DNA from: Arthrobacter terrae
Lineage (GTDB): Bacteria > Actinomycetota > Actinomycetes > Actinomycetales > Micrococcaceae
Direction of reading: 5' to 3'
NCBI RefSeq assembly: GCF_015708085.1
Contig: NZ_JADNYM010000010.1
Span: 1-64,000, forward strand
Length of the DNA: 64,000 nt
Positions 45,967 through 53,663 of the stretch are shown piece after piece. Each line of letters begins with the position of its first letter. Positions within the stretch are counted from its first letter, which is position 1. The translations under genes and the position numbers were made by a program. Under the pieces are notes generated by a model. That model did not search any database. It worked only from the letters and a program-made list of their open reading frames with translations, and was not told the origin of the DNA.

Positions 45967-46695
45967 TCAGCTCTTTCCGGTCAGCTTCTTCCACCGGGCG
46001 CTCAAACCCCACTTAGTGACGTTAATCATGGCCTCCTGGACAATGTTGCCGCTCATCTTGGATGCTCCGAACTCACGCTCCACGAAGGTGATCGGGACTT
46101 CGACGATCTTCAGTCCCAACTGGGCCACCCGCCAGAGCATATCCACCTGAAAGCCATATCCCACCGAATCAACCTGGCTGAGGTCAAGAGCCTCAAGGGT
46201 GCTGCGGCGGAAGGCGCGGTATCCTCCGGTGATGTCCTTGATCCGCACGCCCAGTAAAACGCGGGAATAGAAGCTCCCGCCGAGGGAGATAAGTTTGCGC
46301 CGCAACGGCCAGTTGACCACCTCGCCGCCTTGTACCCAACGGGAGCCGAGCACCAGATCAGCACCGGCCTCTACCGCTGCAAGGAGCGTCGGAAGCTGCT
46401 CCGGCTGGTGGGAACCATCGGCATCCATCTCGACGAATACGTCATAGCCGGCGGCCAGGCCCCAGGCGAACCCGGCGAGGTAGGCGGCGCCGAGGCCCTC
46501 TTTGCCTGCCCTGTGCAGAACGTGGACCGCCGGGTCTTCCGCGGCGAAGCCGTCGGCCAGCTGTCCCGTCCCGTCCGGGCTGTTGTCATCTGCTATGAGG
46601 ACATCCGATGCGGGCACCGCAGTTCGCAGCCGGCGCAGCGTCTTCGGCAGGGACTCGAGTTCATTGTAGGTAGGAATGATGGTGAGGACACGCAC
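45967..46695 (-). CDS. ppm1: Polyprenol-phosphate mannose synthase (Ppm1/DPM1-like)
   Basis: A 242-residue family 2 glycosyltransferase that transfers mannose from GDP-mannose to a polyprenyl phosphate, giving the donor for lipomannan and protein mannosylation. Visible features are [51 protein letters not shown], the DxD-type [14 protein letters not shown] near residue 87, and LGSRWVQGG. The C-terminal [10 protein letters not shown] and [15 protein letters not shown] are typical of the family. The frame opens 29 codons upstream, but GTG 46695 (AAGGAAAGG upstream) starts directly with the first strand. There is no fused acyltransferase or membrane domain. Confidence 0.9.
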   Translation of the reverse strand: MRVLTIIPTYNELESLPKTLRRLRTAVPASDVLIADDNSPDGTGQLADGFAAEDPAVHVLHRAGKEGLGAAYLAGFAWGLAAGYDVFVEMDADGSHQPEQLPTLLAAVEAGADLVLGSRWVQGGEVVNWPLRRKLISLGGSFYSRVLLGVRIKDITGGYRAFRRSTLEALDLSQVDSVGYGFQVDMLWRVAQLGLKIVEVPITFVEREFGASKMSGNIVQEAMINVTKWGLSARWKKLTGKS

Positions 46696-46802
46696 TAATG
46701 AGTGCCTTTCCTTGCAGGATCTGCCGGCGAACCAGCATTCGGGACTATCCGTGAACCGGCGCTTTGAGCGCCCCGTACACAAAGCTCCATTATACGTGGG
46801 AA

Positions 46803-46894
46803 GAAAACAGGTAGGTTCACGCGCCTTCGGGCCAGCCAGGCGCGCACCGTCGCGGTGAGCGCAAAACTGTTTTCTACTGACGCGTGAACCTACC
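46803..46894. repeat. Interleaved inverted repeats
   Basis: GAAAACAG (46803-46810) pairs with CTGTTTTC (46867-46874). GGTAGGTTCACGCG (46810-46823) pairs perfectly with CGCGTGAACCTACC (46881-46894). The order is A-B-A'-B', so the two stems cannot both form as a simple nested hairpin. It lies in a gap upstream of the mannosyltransferase gene. Confidence 0.8.
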
Positions 46895-47073
46895 CACTAC
46901 TGGGGCCGCCTTGGGCCCGTTTTTTCACGGCACACTGCATCACAACGGACGTGCTCATTTTGCGGTGTGAGGCCGTGCAGCCTTGTGCGGCGATGCAGGC
47001 CAAGTCTTTCGCTCTGGACGGAAGAACCCGTTGAGATAAAAGCCTACGTCCTGTGGAGGAGGTGTCAATCGCA
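46895..47073. other. Gene-free stretch between two inverted repeats
   Basis: With its neighbours this is part of a gap of about 515 bases (46696-47210). I find no convincing frame and no tRNA-like fold. Confidence 0.4.
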
Positions 47074-47111
47074 CTCTGACCTGCAGTTTCTAACGTTTAC
47101 GCAGGTCAGAG
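47074..47111. repeat. Perfect 11-base inverted repeat
   Basis: CTCTGACCTGC (47074-47084) and GCAGGTCAGAG (47101-47111) are perfect complements around a 16-base loop. No T-run follows on either side, so it could be an operator or a leftover mobile-element end as well as a terminator. It lies just past the amidohydrolase stop at 47211 in minus-strand terms. Confidence 0.6.
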
Positions 47112-47210
47112 GGGGAGCGGTTAATAACAAATAGTGACAAAAAGTGTTGGAATTTTGCGGTAATTTTTGCTCCTAAACCGGCCGGGCGTACTCATTGCCC
47201 GCTGGAAGTC

Positions 47211-48971
47211 TCAGCCCGGGACTCCGCGGTCCCCGGGCTCTGCGGTCCCGAACCCTGCGGTCCCGAACCCTGGAACGGAATGCAGCTGCACGCCGCGGTG
47301 CACCGTCTGCAGGCACTGCGGGTCCTCCCCTGCATCCAGCGCCGGGAGCAGCGGTGTCCGCGCACGGGGGTCCGTGCTCCAGGACTGCACCCGGTCGTCG
47401 GCAACCTGCACCATTAGCTCGGCAACGTCCCAGACGGCGAAGCTTGCGGGCGCTCCGGGTACCAACTGGCCCAACAACGGATCGCTCTCCCGCACAGCCC
47501 GCCAGCCGGCCCGGCTGTGCCCGAGGAAAGCAGCACGGGCCGAAATACGGGCGGTACTTTGGTGGTGCGATAGCGCCGCCCGCACACTGGCCCAGGGGTT
47601 CATCGGTGTGACGGGTGCGTCGGAGCCGAAACAAACAGGCACACCGGCCGCGTAGAACGCTGCGATGGGATTGAGCGTCGCGGCACGTGCTTTACCGAGC
47701 CGCGTTTGGTAGAGCGCTCCTGGGCCGCCCCAGAGCGCGTCAAAGGACGGCTGTACCGAGACGGTAACAGAATGTGCGGCGAGGGCAGCAATTGCGTCGT
47801 CGTCGGCCATCTCTGCATGCTCAAAACGATGGCCGGCCGCGCGGACCTTTTCTATCCCCACCCGTGCGGCGGCCCTGCGCAGGCCTTCCACCGCGATGTC
47901 CATGGCGGCATCGCCAATCAGATGGAAACCCCCTTGGATTCCGAGCTCCGAGGTCACAGCCAGATGGTCGGTGACCTGGTCAACGGAGAGGTATTGGGTT
48001 CCCCTGCTGCCGGCCGAGTCCGCATACGGTTCCCGCAGCAGCGCCGAGTGAGAGCCGATCGACCCATCGATATTCAGGTCCCCGGCGAGGCCGAGAACTT
48101 CGGTGCCCAAACCCGCCAGCACACTGCGCGCCTCATCGGCCGAGCTGACGGCCTGTCCCCAGTAGGGCAACACCTGCGGCAGAGCCAGCCCCGCTCCCGC
48201 TTGTGTTCCTGATGGATTCCTTGGACCGCAGGTAAGACCGGCGAGTAGCTGCAGGTCTTCCGCCGAGCCTACGTGGGGGGCGCTCATTTCCACCACTGCC
48301 ACGTAACCGGCCGCCGCAGCGGCATGCAGGGCCCGCAGCTGGTAAGCGGTCCGCTGCGCCGTCGAAAACGTCCGGGTGGCATCCCTCGCCGCAGCGTGGG
48401 CGCTCCGGGCCACCAGACCCTCACCAAGCCAGCCATCCAGGCCGTGCAGGCGCGCCCGTGCCGCGAGGGCCGATGACACGACGCCGGAATGAACGTCGAT
48501 GCGGGACAAATAGACTTCCCTGCCGCCGGTGGCGCGGTCCAGCTCGTCGGCGGTCGGGGGGCGTCCTTCCGGCCACCGCGTTTCATCCCAGCCGTGTCCC
48601 CGGATCGGAACCGCGCCGGAACCTGCCGCCCGTAGAGAGGCCCGCACGGCCGCGGAACCGGCTCCGGTCGCCACCGCGTCCGTGGACGCAGCGGCGAGCA
48701 GGGCCAGCGCTTCGGCTAATGAACGGGCAGCGGTCAGGTCGACTGAGGCCAGCGCAATGCCGGTCTCCGTGACATGAACGTGCGAGTCGATGAATCCGGG
48801 GGTAATCAGTGCACCGTCCAGATCCACCTGGTGCATGCGCTGATCAGCCAGCGACGCGGCGGCGTGTTCGGTACCCACCCAGGCAACGGTGTCGCCATCG
48901 ACCAGCATGGCGGTGGCGAACGGGTCGGCTGCACTGTAGACAGAGCCGTTGCGGTAAAGGGTCAGGGTCAT
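47211..48971 (-). CDS. Amidohydrolase family protein (YtcJ-like)
   Basis: A 586-residue metal-dependent hydrolase of the YtcJ/amidohydrolase-3 family. It has an N-terminal beta-sandwich, the metal motif LITPGFIDSHVHVTETG near residue 57, HGWDETRWPEGRPPT near 125, VEMSAPHVG near 228, FHLIGDAAMDIAVEG near 335, HRFEHAEMADDDAI near 360, and FGSDAPVTPMNPW near 450. It cleaves a C-N bond of an unknown substrate, probably in the cytoplasm. The tail ends in short repeats (PGFGTAGFGTAEPGDRG), matching a GTCCCGAACCCTGCG duplication in the DNA. Ribosome site GAAAGGACC. Confidence 0.88.
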   Translation of the reverse strand: MTLTLYRNGSVYSAADPFATAMLVDGDTVAWVGTEHAAASLADQRMHQVDLDGALITPGFIDSHVHVTETGIALASVDLTAARSLAEALALLAAASTDAVATGAGSAAVRASLRAAGSGAVPIRGHGWDETRWPEGRPPTADELDRATGGREVYLSRIDVHSGVVSSALAARARLHGLDGWLGEGLVARSAHAAARDATRTFSTAQRTAYQLRALHAAAAAGYVAVVEMSAPHVGSAEDLQLLAGLTCGPRNPSGTQAGAGLALPQVLPYWGQAVSSADEARSVLAGLGTEVLGLAGDLNIDGSIGSHSALLREPYADSAGSRGTQYLSVDQVTDHLAVTSELGIQGGFHLIGDAAMDIAVEGLRRAAARVGIEKVRAAGHRFEHAEMADDDAIAALAAHSVTVSVQPSFDALWGGPGALYQTRLGKARAATLNPIAAFYAAGVPVCFGSDAPVTPMNPWASVRAALSHHQSTARISARAAFLGHSRAGWRAVRESDPLLGQLVPGAPASFAVWDVAELMVQVADDRVQSWSTDPRARTPLLPALDAGEDPQCLQTVHRGVQLHSVPGFGTAGFGTAEPGDRGVPG

Positions 48972-49035
48972 TGGGAATTGGTCCTTTCAAGGGAAATCAG
49001 CAAAGTACAAGGTGCCGGTGAAGCGTTGGACTGCG

Positions 49036-51942
49036 CTATTGAACCACGGCCGAATAGGCCACCACGCCGCGGCGTACGGAGTTGATGGCGGCGACGCACA
49101 ACCGTGCAAACGCGGGGTTCAGGGCAGGCACCTTGGCCAGTTGGTCGAGCGAGTCGATGACCTGTTTGGCCCAGCGGACAAAATCCCCGGCGGCCAGATC
49201 CGTCCCGGACAGCACATCCTTCAGTCCGCGGCCCTTGGCCCACTTGTACATCGGCCAGACAAGGCCCAGCTCCGGTTCGCCGGTGAGCGGGAGTTTGTGG
49301 GCCTCCTCCACATCCGCAAGGGCTGACCACTGTCGCATCACCGCGTCCACGGCCGTCTCCAAGCTGACACTTGGCATCCGCGGACGCAGCCCCCGATCAT
49401 CGCGCTTGGCCTGGTACACCAGCGTGCAGACCAGTGTGGCCAGCTCCGCAGCGTCAAGGTCATCCAAGGCGCCGTCCCGAAGGCACAGCGAGACGAGCAG
49501 GTCTTTTTCGCCATAGATGCGCCGCAGCCGTTGCCCGTCGGTGCTTGGCCGCAGATCGCCCTCGGGTGTCGGCTCCAGATACCCATATCCGCAGAGCACG
49601 TCACAGACCCGGTCAAATGTCTTTGCAATCGTGTTCGTCCGACCCTGAATCTGCCGCTCCAAGGCATCAGTTTCACGGCGCAGCGTCCACCACCGCTCCG
49701 ACCAGCGCGCATGACTCTCGCGCTCGCCGCAGCCATGGCACGGGTGGGCCCGCAGCCGGCGCCGCAAGTCGGTAATGGCCCGCTCCTGCCCGGTCGCGGC
49801 GTCGGAGAGCTGGAATTCAGGAGCCCTGCGTCCGGCCCCTGTGGCGTGCTCCGGCGCGCGCTCGTTCGATGCAGCCAAAGCATGGCGCACCGCTGCACAC
49901 AAGTCCCGTCGGTCCTTCGCCAGTTTGACGTTGAACGCCTTCGGAATCCGGAGCTTTGTCACGGGAGCAATCGGACCGGCCAGATCATGAATACTCAGCC
50001 GTCGTATCTGCTTCTCCAACGTCAAAATGGTCGGTCTCGGTACATGCGCTGACGCATCGGCGCTGACGACGACGGCGATCCCTGGTGTGCCACCGCCGGG
50101 TACGGCCACCACATCCCCGGGCCGGAGCCGCTCCAGCGACTCTTCCGCTGCCGAACGGCGCAGGTGGGACTTCTGCCGGTCTGCGGCATTCTCCAGGTCC
50201 GTCAGCTCGCGGAGCATTCGCGCGTATTCACTGAAATCCCCCAAATGGCAAGTCATCGACTCCGCGTAGCCTGCCAGCGATTCCTGCCGCGACCGGACCT
50301 GCCTGGCCAGTCCGACGACGGACCGGTCGGCTTGGAATTGCGCAAAGGAGGATTCGAGGATTTCCCGTGCCCGAGGGCGGCCAAACTGCGCGAGCAAATT
50401 CATGCTCATGTTGTAGGTGGGCTGGAAGCTGGAGTTGAGCGGGTAGGTGCGCTTGGATGCGAGCCCCGCTACGGCGGCCGGGTCCGTTCCTGGCTGCCAA
50501 AGGACGACGGCGTGGCCTTCCACATCAATGCCGCGGCGGCCTGCGCGCCCCGTCAGCTGGGTGTACTCCCCCGCGGTGATGGCGACGTGGGCCTCGCCAT
50601 TGTATTTATCCAGCTTTTCCAGCACCACCGAGCGCGCGGGCATATTGACCCCCAGTGCCAAGGTCTCGGTGGCAAATACCGCCCGGACCAGACCGTCCAC
50701 AAAGAGCTGCTCGACGACTTCCTTGAAGGTCGGCAACATGCCGGCGTGGTGCGCAGCCAGACCCCGAATTAGTCCGTCCCGCCAGCTCCAGTACCCCAGA
50801 ACCTCAAGATCATCCGCCGGGACTTCCCGGCAGGCCTCGTCGACGCGGCGGGCGATTTCCCGCTGTTCGTCCTCATTGGTCAGCCACAGCCCGGACTCGG
50901 CGCACTGCTTTACGGCTGCGTCACAACCTGCCCGGGAAAAGATAAACGTGATCGCAGGCAGTAGACCCTGCCGGTCCAGAGCGGTAATGACCTGGGTCCG
51001 GCTGGCCTTGCGCACCACTGAAAGCTGCTGCCCGCGCGCCGCAGCAGCAGCGCTGCCGGCCTGCGCACCTCTGTCCTGGTCCCTCAGCTGGGAATCACGC
51101 AGTCTGCCCCTGCGTTGGCCATTGCGCCCCGCGCCGTGGGCGTAGCGTCCACGCCCCGCGCCGGCCTCGGATCTCGCCAGCTTGGTCAGCTCGGGATTGA
51201 CCTCAAAGGGATCGGGGCCTGACGGACCCGGGGCGGCGTCCGGAAGCTGATCGAACGGGGTGTCGGAGGCGAAGAGATCCACAATATCCCGGCCAACCAT
51301 GACGTGCTGCCAAAGGGGCACCGGCCGGTGCTCGGTGACGATCACATCCGTATCCCCGCGGACGGTGTCCAGCCAAGCGCCAAATTCCTCAGCGTTGGAG
51401 ACCGTGGCGCTGAGCGAGGCCAGTTGCACCTCGCTGGGCAAATGGATAATGACCTCTTCCCAAACAGCCCCGCGGAACCTGTCCGCCAGATAATGCACCT
51501 CGTCCATCACTACATAGGCCAGGTCGTCAAGAGCCTCAGAGCCTGCGTACAACATATTGCGCAGTACCTCGGTGGTCATCACGATCACCGGTGCGTCCGG
51601 ATTAATGTTCGTGTCGCCGGTGAGCAGCCCGACATTTTCGGACCCGTACTTGTCGGCAAGATCGCTGTATTTCTGGTTGCTCAGCGCCTTGATAGGCGTG
51701 GTGTAAAACGCTTTGAGGCCGCGGGCCAGCGCCAGATAAACGGCGAACTCGCCGACAATGGTCTTACCGGACCCGGTGGGCGCAGCCACCAGAACTCCGC
51801 GGCCGGCCTCCAGAGCGGCACAGCCCTGCAGCTGGAATTCATCAAGGTCGAACGCGTTGGTCCGCTGGAATTCACCCAACCGGGTCCGGGCGCGTGCAGA
51901 ACGGGCCTTGGCCGCCTGATATCTCTGTGCTGGCGAGGACAT
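49036..51942 (-). CDS. helY: DEAD/DEAH-box RNA helicase, Ski2/Mtr4-like (HelY)
   Basis: A 968-residue helicase. RecA1 has AAPTGSGKTIVGEFAVYLAL near residue 58, TPIKALSNQKYSDLADKYGS, TTEVLRNMLYAG and VVMDEVHYLADRFRGAVWEE near 140. RecA2 has AHHAGMLPTFKEVVEQLFVD near 395, FATETLALGVNMPARSVVLE and TGRAGRRGIDVEGH near 460. A DSHCT-type C-terminal domain follows. Between the RecA domains (about 250-310) is an Arg/Gly-rich insertion (for example GAGRGRYAHGAGRNGQRRGR). It probably acts in RNA turnover. It sits 18 bases after tatC, an arrangement conserved in actinobacteria. Confidence 0.92.
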   Translation of the reverse strand: MSSPAQRYQAAKARSARARTRLGEFQRTNAFDLDEFQLQGCAALEAGRGVLVAAPTGSGKTIVGEFAVYLALARGLKAFYTTPIKALSNQKYSDLADKYGSENVGLLTGDTNINPDAPVIVMTTEVLRNMLYAGSEALDDLAYVVMDEVHYLADRFRGAVWEEVIIHLPSEVQLASLSATVSNAEEFGAWLDTVRGDTDVIVTEHRPVPLWQHVMVGRDIVDLFASDTPFDQLPDAAPGPSGPDPFEVNPELTKLARSEAGAGRGRYAHGAGRNGQRRGRLRDSQLRDQDRGAQAGSAAAAARGQQLSVVRKASRTQVITALDRQGLLPAITFIFSRAGCDAAVKQCAESGLWLTNEDEQREIARRVDEACREVPADDLEVLGYWSWRDGLIRGLAAHHAGMLPTFKEVVEQLFVDGLVRAVFATETLALGVNMPARSVVLEKLDKYNGEAHVAITAGEYTQLTGRAGRRGIDVEGHAVVLWQPGTDPAAVAGLASKRTYPLNSSFQPTYNMSMNLLAQFGRPRAREILESSFAQFQADRSVVGLARQVRSRQESLAGYAESMTCHLGDFSEYARMLRELTDLENAADRQKSHLRRSAAEESLERLRPGDVVAVPGGGTPGIAVVVSADASAHVPRPTILTLEKQIRRLSIHDLAGPIAPVTKLRIPKAFNVKLAKDRRDLCAAVRHALAASNERAPEHATGAGRRAPEFQLSDAATGQERAITDLRRRLRAHPCHGCGERESHARWSERWWTLRRETDALERQIQGRTNTIAKTFDRVCDVLCGYGYLEPTPEGDLRPSTDGQRLRRIYGEKDLLVSLCLRDGALDDLDAAELATLVCTLVYQAKRDDRGLRPRMPSVSLETAVDAVMRQWSALADVEEAHKLPLTGEPELGLVWPMYKWAKGRGLKDVLSGTDLAAGDFVRWAKQVIDSLDQLAKVPALNPAFARLCVAAINSVRRGVVAYSAVVQ

Positions 51943-51960
51943 ATCCCTAGCCTACGGTAG

Positions 51961-52809
51961 CTATAGCTGCTCCAGATCCGTTCCCAGTTCCTGGAAAGGT
52001 GTCGCGGTATCCGCAGTGGCTTCGGTTTCCGCTACCCGCTTGGAGGTTTTCCTGGCCCGGCGTTTGTCGTTAAGAATGCACAGCCCAATGGCGCCAAAAT
52101 AAAGCACCAGCAACGGGGCGCCAAGGAAGAACATGGAGAACGCGTCGGAGCCGGGCGCTGCCATCGCCGAAACAACCGTGACTGCCAAAATGGTGATCCG
52201 CCAGGCCTTCAGCATCGTCCTGCCTGCGATGATTCCGGCCATATTCACGGCAACCAGCACCACCGGGACCAAAAAAGCAATCCCCATAAACAGCATCAGT
52301 TGCATGACGAAGGTCAGATAGTCGGTGGCATGAATGATATTGGATCCGCCGACCGGAGTGAAGGAGGTCAGCGCAACAACAATATTGGGCAGGATCAGCC
52401 ACCCGGTCCAGATGCCGGCCAGAAACAAAGGAATTGCCGAGAACATATAACTGAGCGTGTACCGGCGCTCTTTGCTCGTCAGCCCGGGAGTGATGAAGGC
52501 CCACAGCTGATAGATCCACACCGGCGACGAAAAGATCGCCCCGAGGAAGAATGCGCTCTGGATTTTCAGGTCGAAGGACGTGGAGACACCGTCGAAGTTC
52601 AACGAAGCCACAACGCCGCGCTGCTTGCTGATTTCCATCAGCGGCTGTGCAACGTCGGTAAAAAGCCGGTCATACAAAATCCAGCCAATAACCGCACCGA
52701 CAACAAGGGCAATGGCGCACTTGAAGAGCCGATTGCGCAGCTCGATCAGGTGCTCTTTGAGGGCCATCCGACCCTCAGGATTGGATTTGCGCCCCGTCTT
52801 TGAGCTCAC
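51961..52809 (-). CDS. tatC: Sec-independent protein translocase TatC
   Basis: A 282-residue six-span membrane protein, the core receptor of twin-arginine export. The N-terminus has MALKEHLIELRNRLFKCAIA near residue 15. The spans include FFLGAIFSSPVWIYQLWAFI, with TPGLTSKERRYTL after it, and PLFLAGIWTGWLILPNIVVA, FVMQLMLFMGIAFLVPVVLV and LLVLYFGAIGLCILN. The Glu in the first loop (LKEHLIELR) is the conserved signal-peptide contact. A charged tail of about 35 residues follows. It is 10 bases after tatA; no tatB is present. Confidence 0.95.
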   Translation of the reverse strand: MSSKTGRKSNPEGRMALKEHLIELRNRLFKCAIALVVGAVIGWILYDRLFTDVAQPLMEISKQRGVVASLNFDGVSTSFDLKIQSAFFLGAIFSSPVWIYQLWAFITPGLTSKERRYTLSYMFSAIPLFLAGIWTGWLILPNIVVALTSFTPVGGSNIIHATDYLTFVMQLMLFMGIAFLVPVVLVAVNMAGIIAGRTMLKAWRITILAVTVVSAMAAPGSDAFSMFFLGAPLLVLYFGAIGLCILNDKRRARKTSKRVAETEATADTATPFQELGTDLEQL

Positions 52810-52818
52810 CGGCCCTAG

Positions 52819-53160
52819 CTAGGAGGGATTACCGGTGCCCGGCGTCCGGCCGTCACCTTTGTATTGACCTTCGGCACCGTAGTGGCCTTCGGGGCCGTAG
52901 TGTCCCCCCGCCTGCGGCGGGTTGTTGACAATCCTGCCTTCGACCGGCGGCTCTTGCGGTGTCATAGGCGCTGCATTCGGACCGGGGTTGGGAGCATCCG
53001 TTTTCCCGTCCGTCTTCATTTCCTTGACCTCGGACTTAATGATCCGCATGGACTGGCCAAGACTGCGGGCCATTCCCGGAAGCTTGGGGGCCGCAAAGAG
53101 CAGCACAATCACGATGATGATAATGAGAACAACCCAAGGGTTCTCAAACAATTTGCCCAC
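52819..53160 (-). CDS. tatA: Sec-independent protein translocase TatA
   Basis: A 113-residue TatA. The N-terminal membrane helix (about residues 8-24, PWVVLIIIIVIVLLFAAPKL) is followed by the amphipathic helix GMARSLGQSMRIIKSEVKEM. The C-terminal 60 residues are low-complexity, with GHYG and EGQY phrases (GHYGPEGHYGAEGQYKGDG). TatA makes up the export pore with TatC. The order helY-tatC-tatA on the minus strand next to the proteasome locus is typical of actinobacteria. Confidence 0.93.
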   Translation of the reverse strand: MGKLFENPWVVLIIIIVIVLLFAAPKLPGMARSLGQSMRIIKSEVKEMKTDGKTDAPNPGPNAAPMTPQEPPVEGRIVNNPPQAGGHYGPEGHYGAEGQYKGDGRTPGTGNPS

Positions 53161-53219
53161 GATACGTCCCTTCCTTTTGGTACATCCTACGTCTTATCAG
53201 AGGACTCTGCTGCAATGCG

Positions 53220-53654
53220 TCAGTCCAGCAGCACTTCGATGTCGCGCCAGGATTGGAGTTGACCGCGTTCGCTCCGGCGGGCCACCCGCATCCGGCGGCG
53301 CCTGTTGACCCGCTCGGCCTTCGCCGAGGTGTAATCATCCTTCATTTGATCCGGGGAAGCAAAAACCGCCCAACCCGGAAGCTTGCCCGTTGCCTGCCCC
53401 CGGGCCACAGCCTGCGTGTCACCGTCCCGGGCACTGTCCCCTTCACCGGCACTGTCCCCTTCACCAGCACTGCGCGCGGCGCTGAGCTTTTGTTCCGCAC
53501 CGGCGCGGTATCGGGTCAGCTCCTCACCTGCATGGTGGAAGGCGTCGAGGGTTGCTGAAAACCCGCGCCACGTCCTGATGCCGAGCAGCAGCAGGTACAC
53601 AAGGGACAGCGCGACCAGCGCAATCCAAATGACAATCCACGACCACCAAGGCAT
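53220..53654 (-). CDS. Membrane-anchored hypothetical protein between tatA and pafBC
   Basis: A 144-residue protein with one N-terminal membrane helix (about 4-27, WSWIVIWIALVALSLVYLLL), then a helical region (FSATLDAFHHAGEELTRYRA) and a short duplicated phrase GEGDSAGEGDSA. It ends in a highly basic stretch near 118 (RVNRRRRMRVARRSERGQL). I recognise no family. Its position, 9 bases after pafBC and 60 before tatA, is syntenic with actinobacterial loci, so it may assist translocation or proteasome regulation, but nothing in its sequence shows this. Confidence 0.7.
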   Translation of the reverse strand: MPWWSWIVIWIALVALSLVYLLLLGIRTWRGFSATLDAFHHAGEELTRYRAGAEQKLSAARSAGEGDSAGEGDSARDGDTQAVARGQATGKLPGWAVFASPDQMKDDYTSAKAERVNRRRRMRVARRSERGQLQSWRDIEVLLD

Positions 53655-53663
53655 ACCCGCAGT

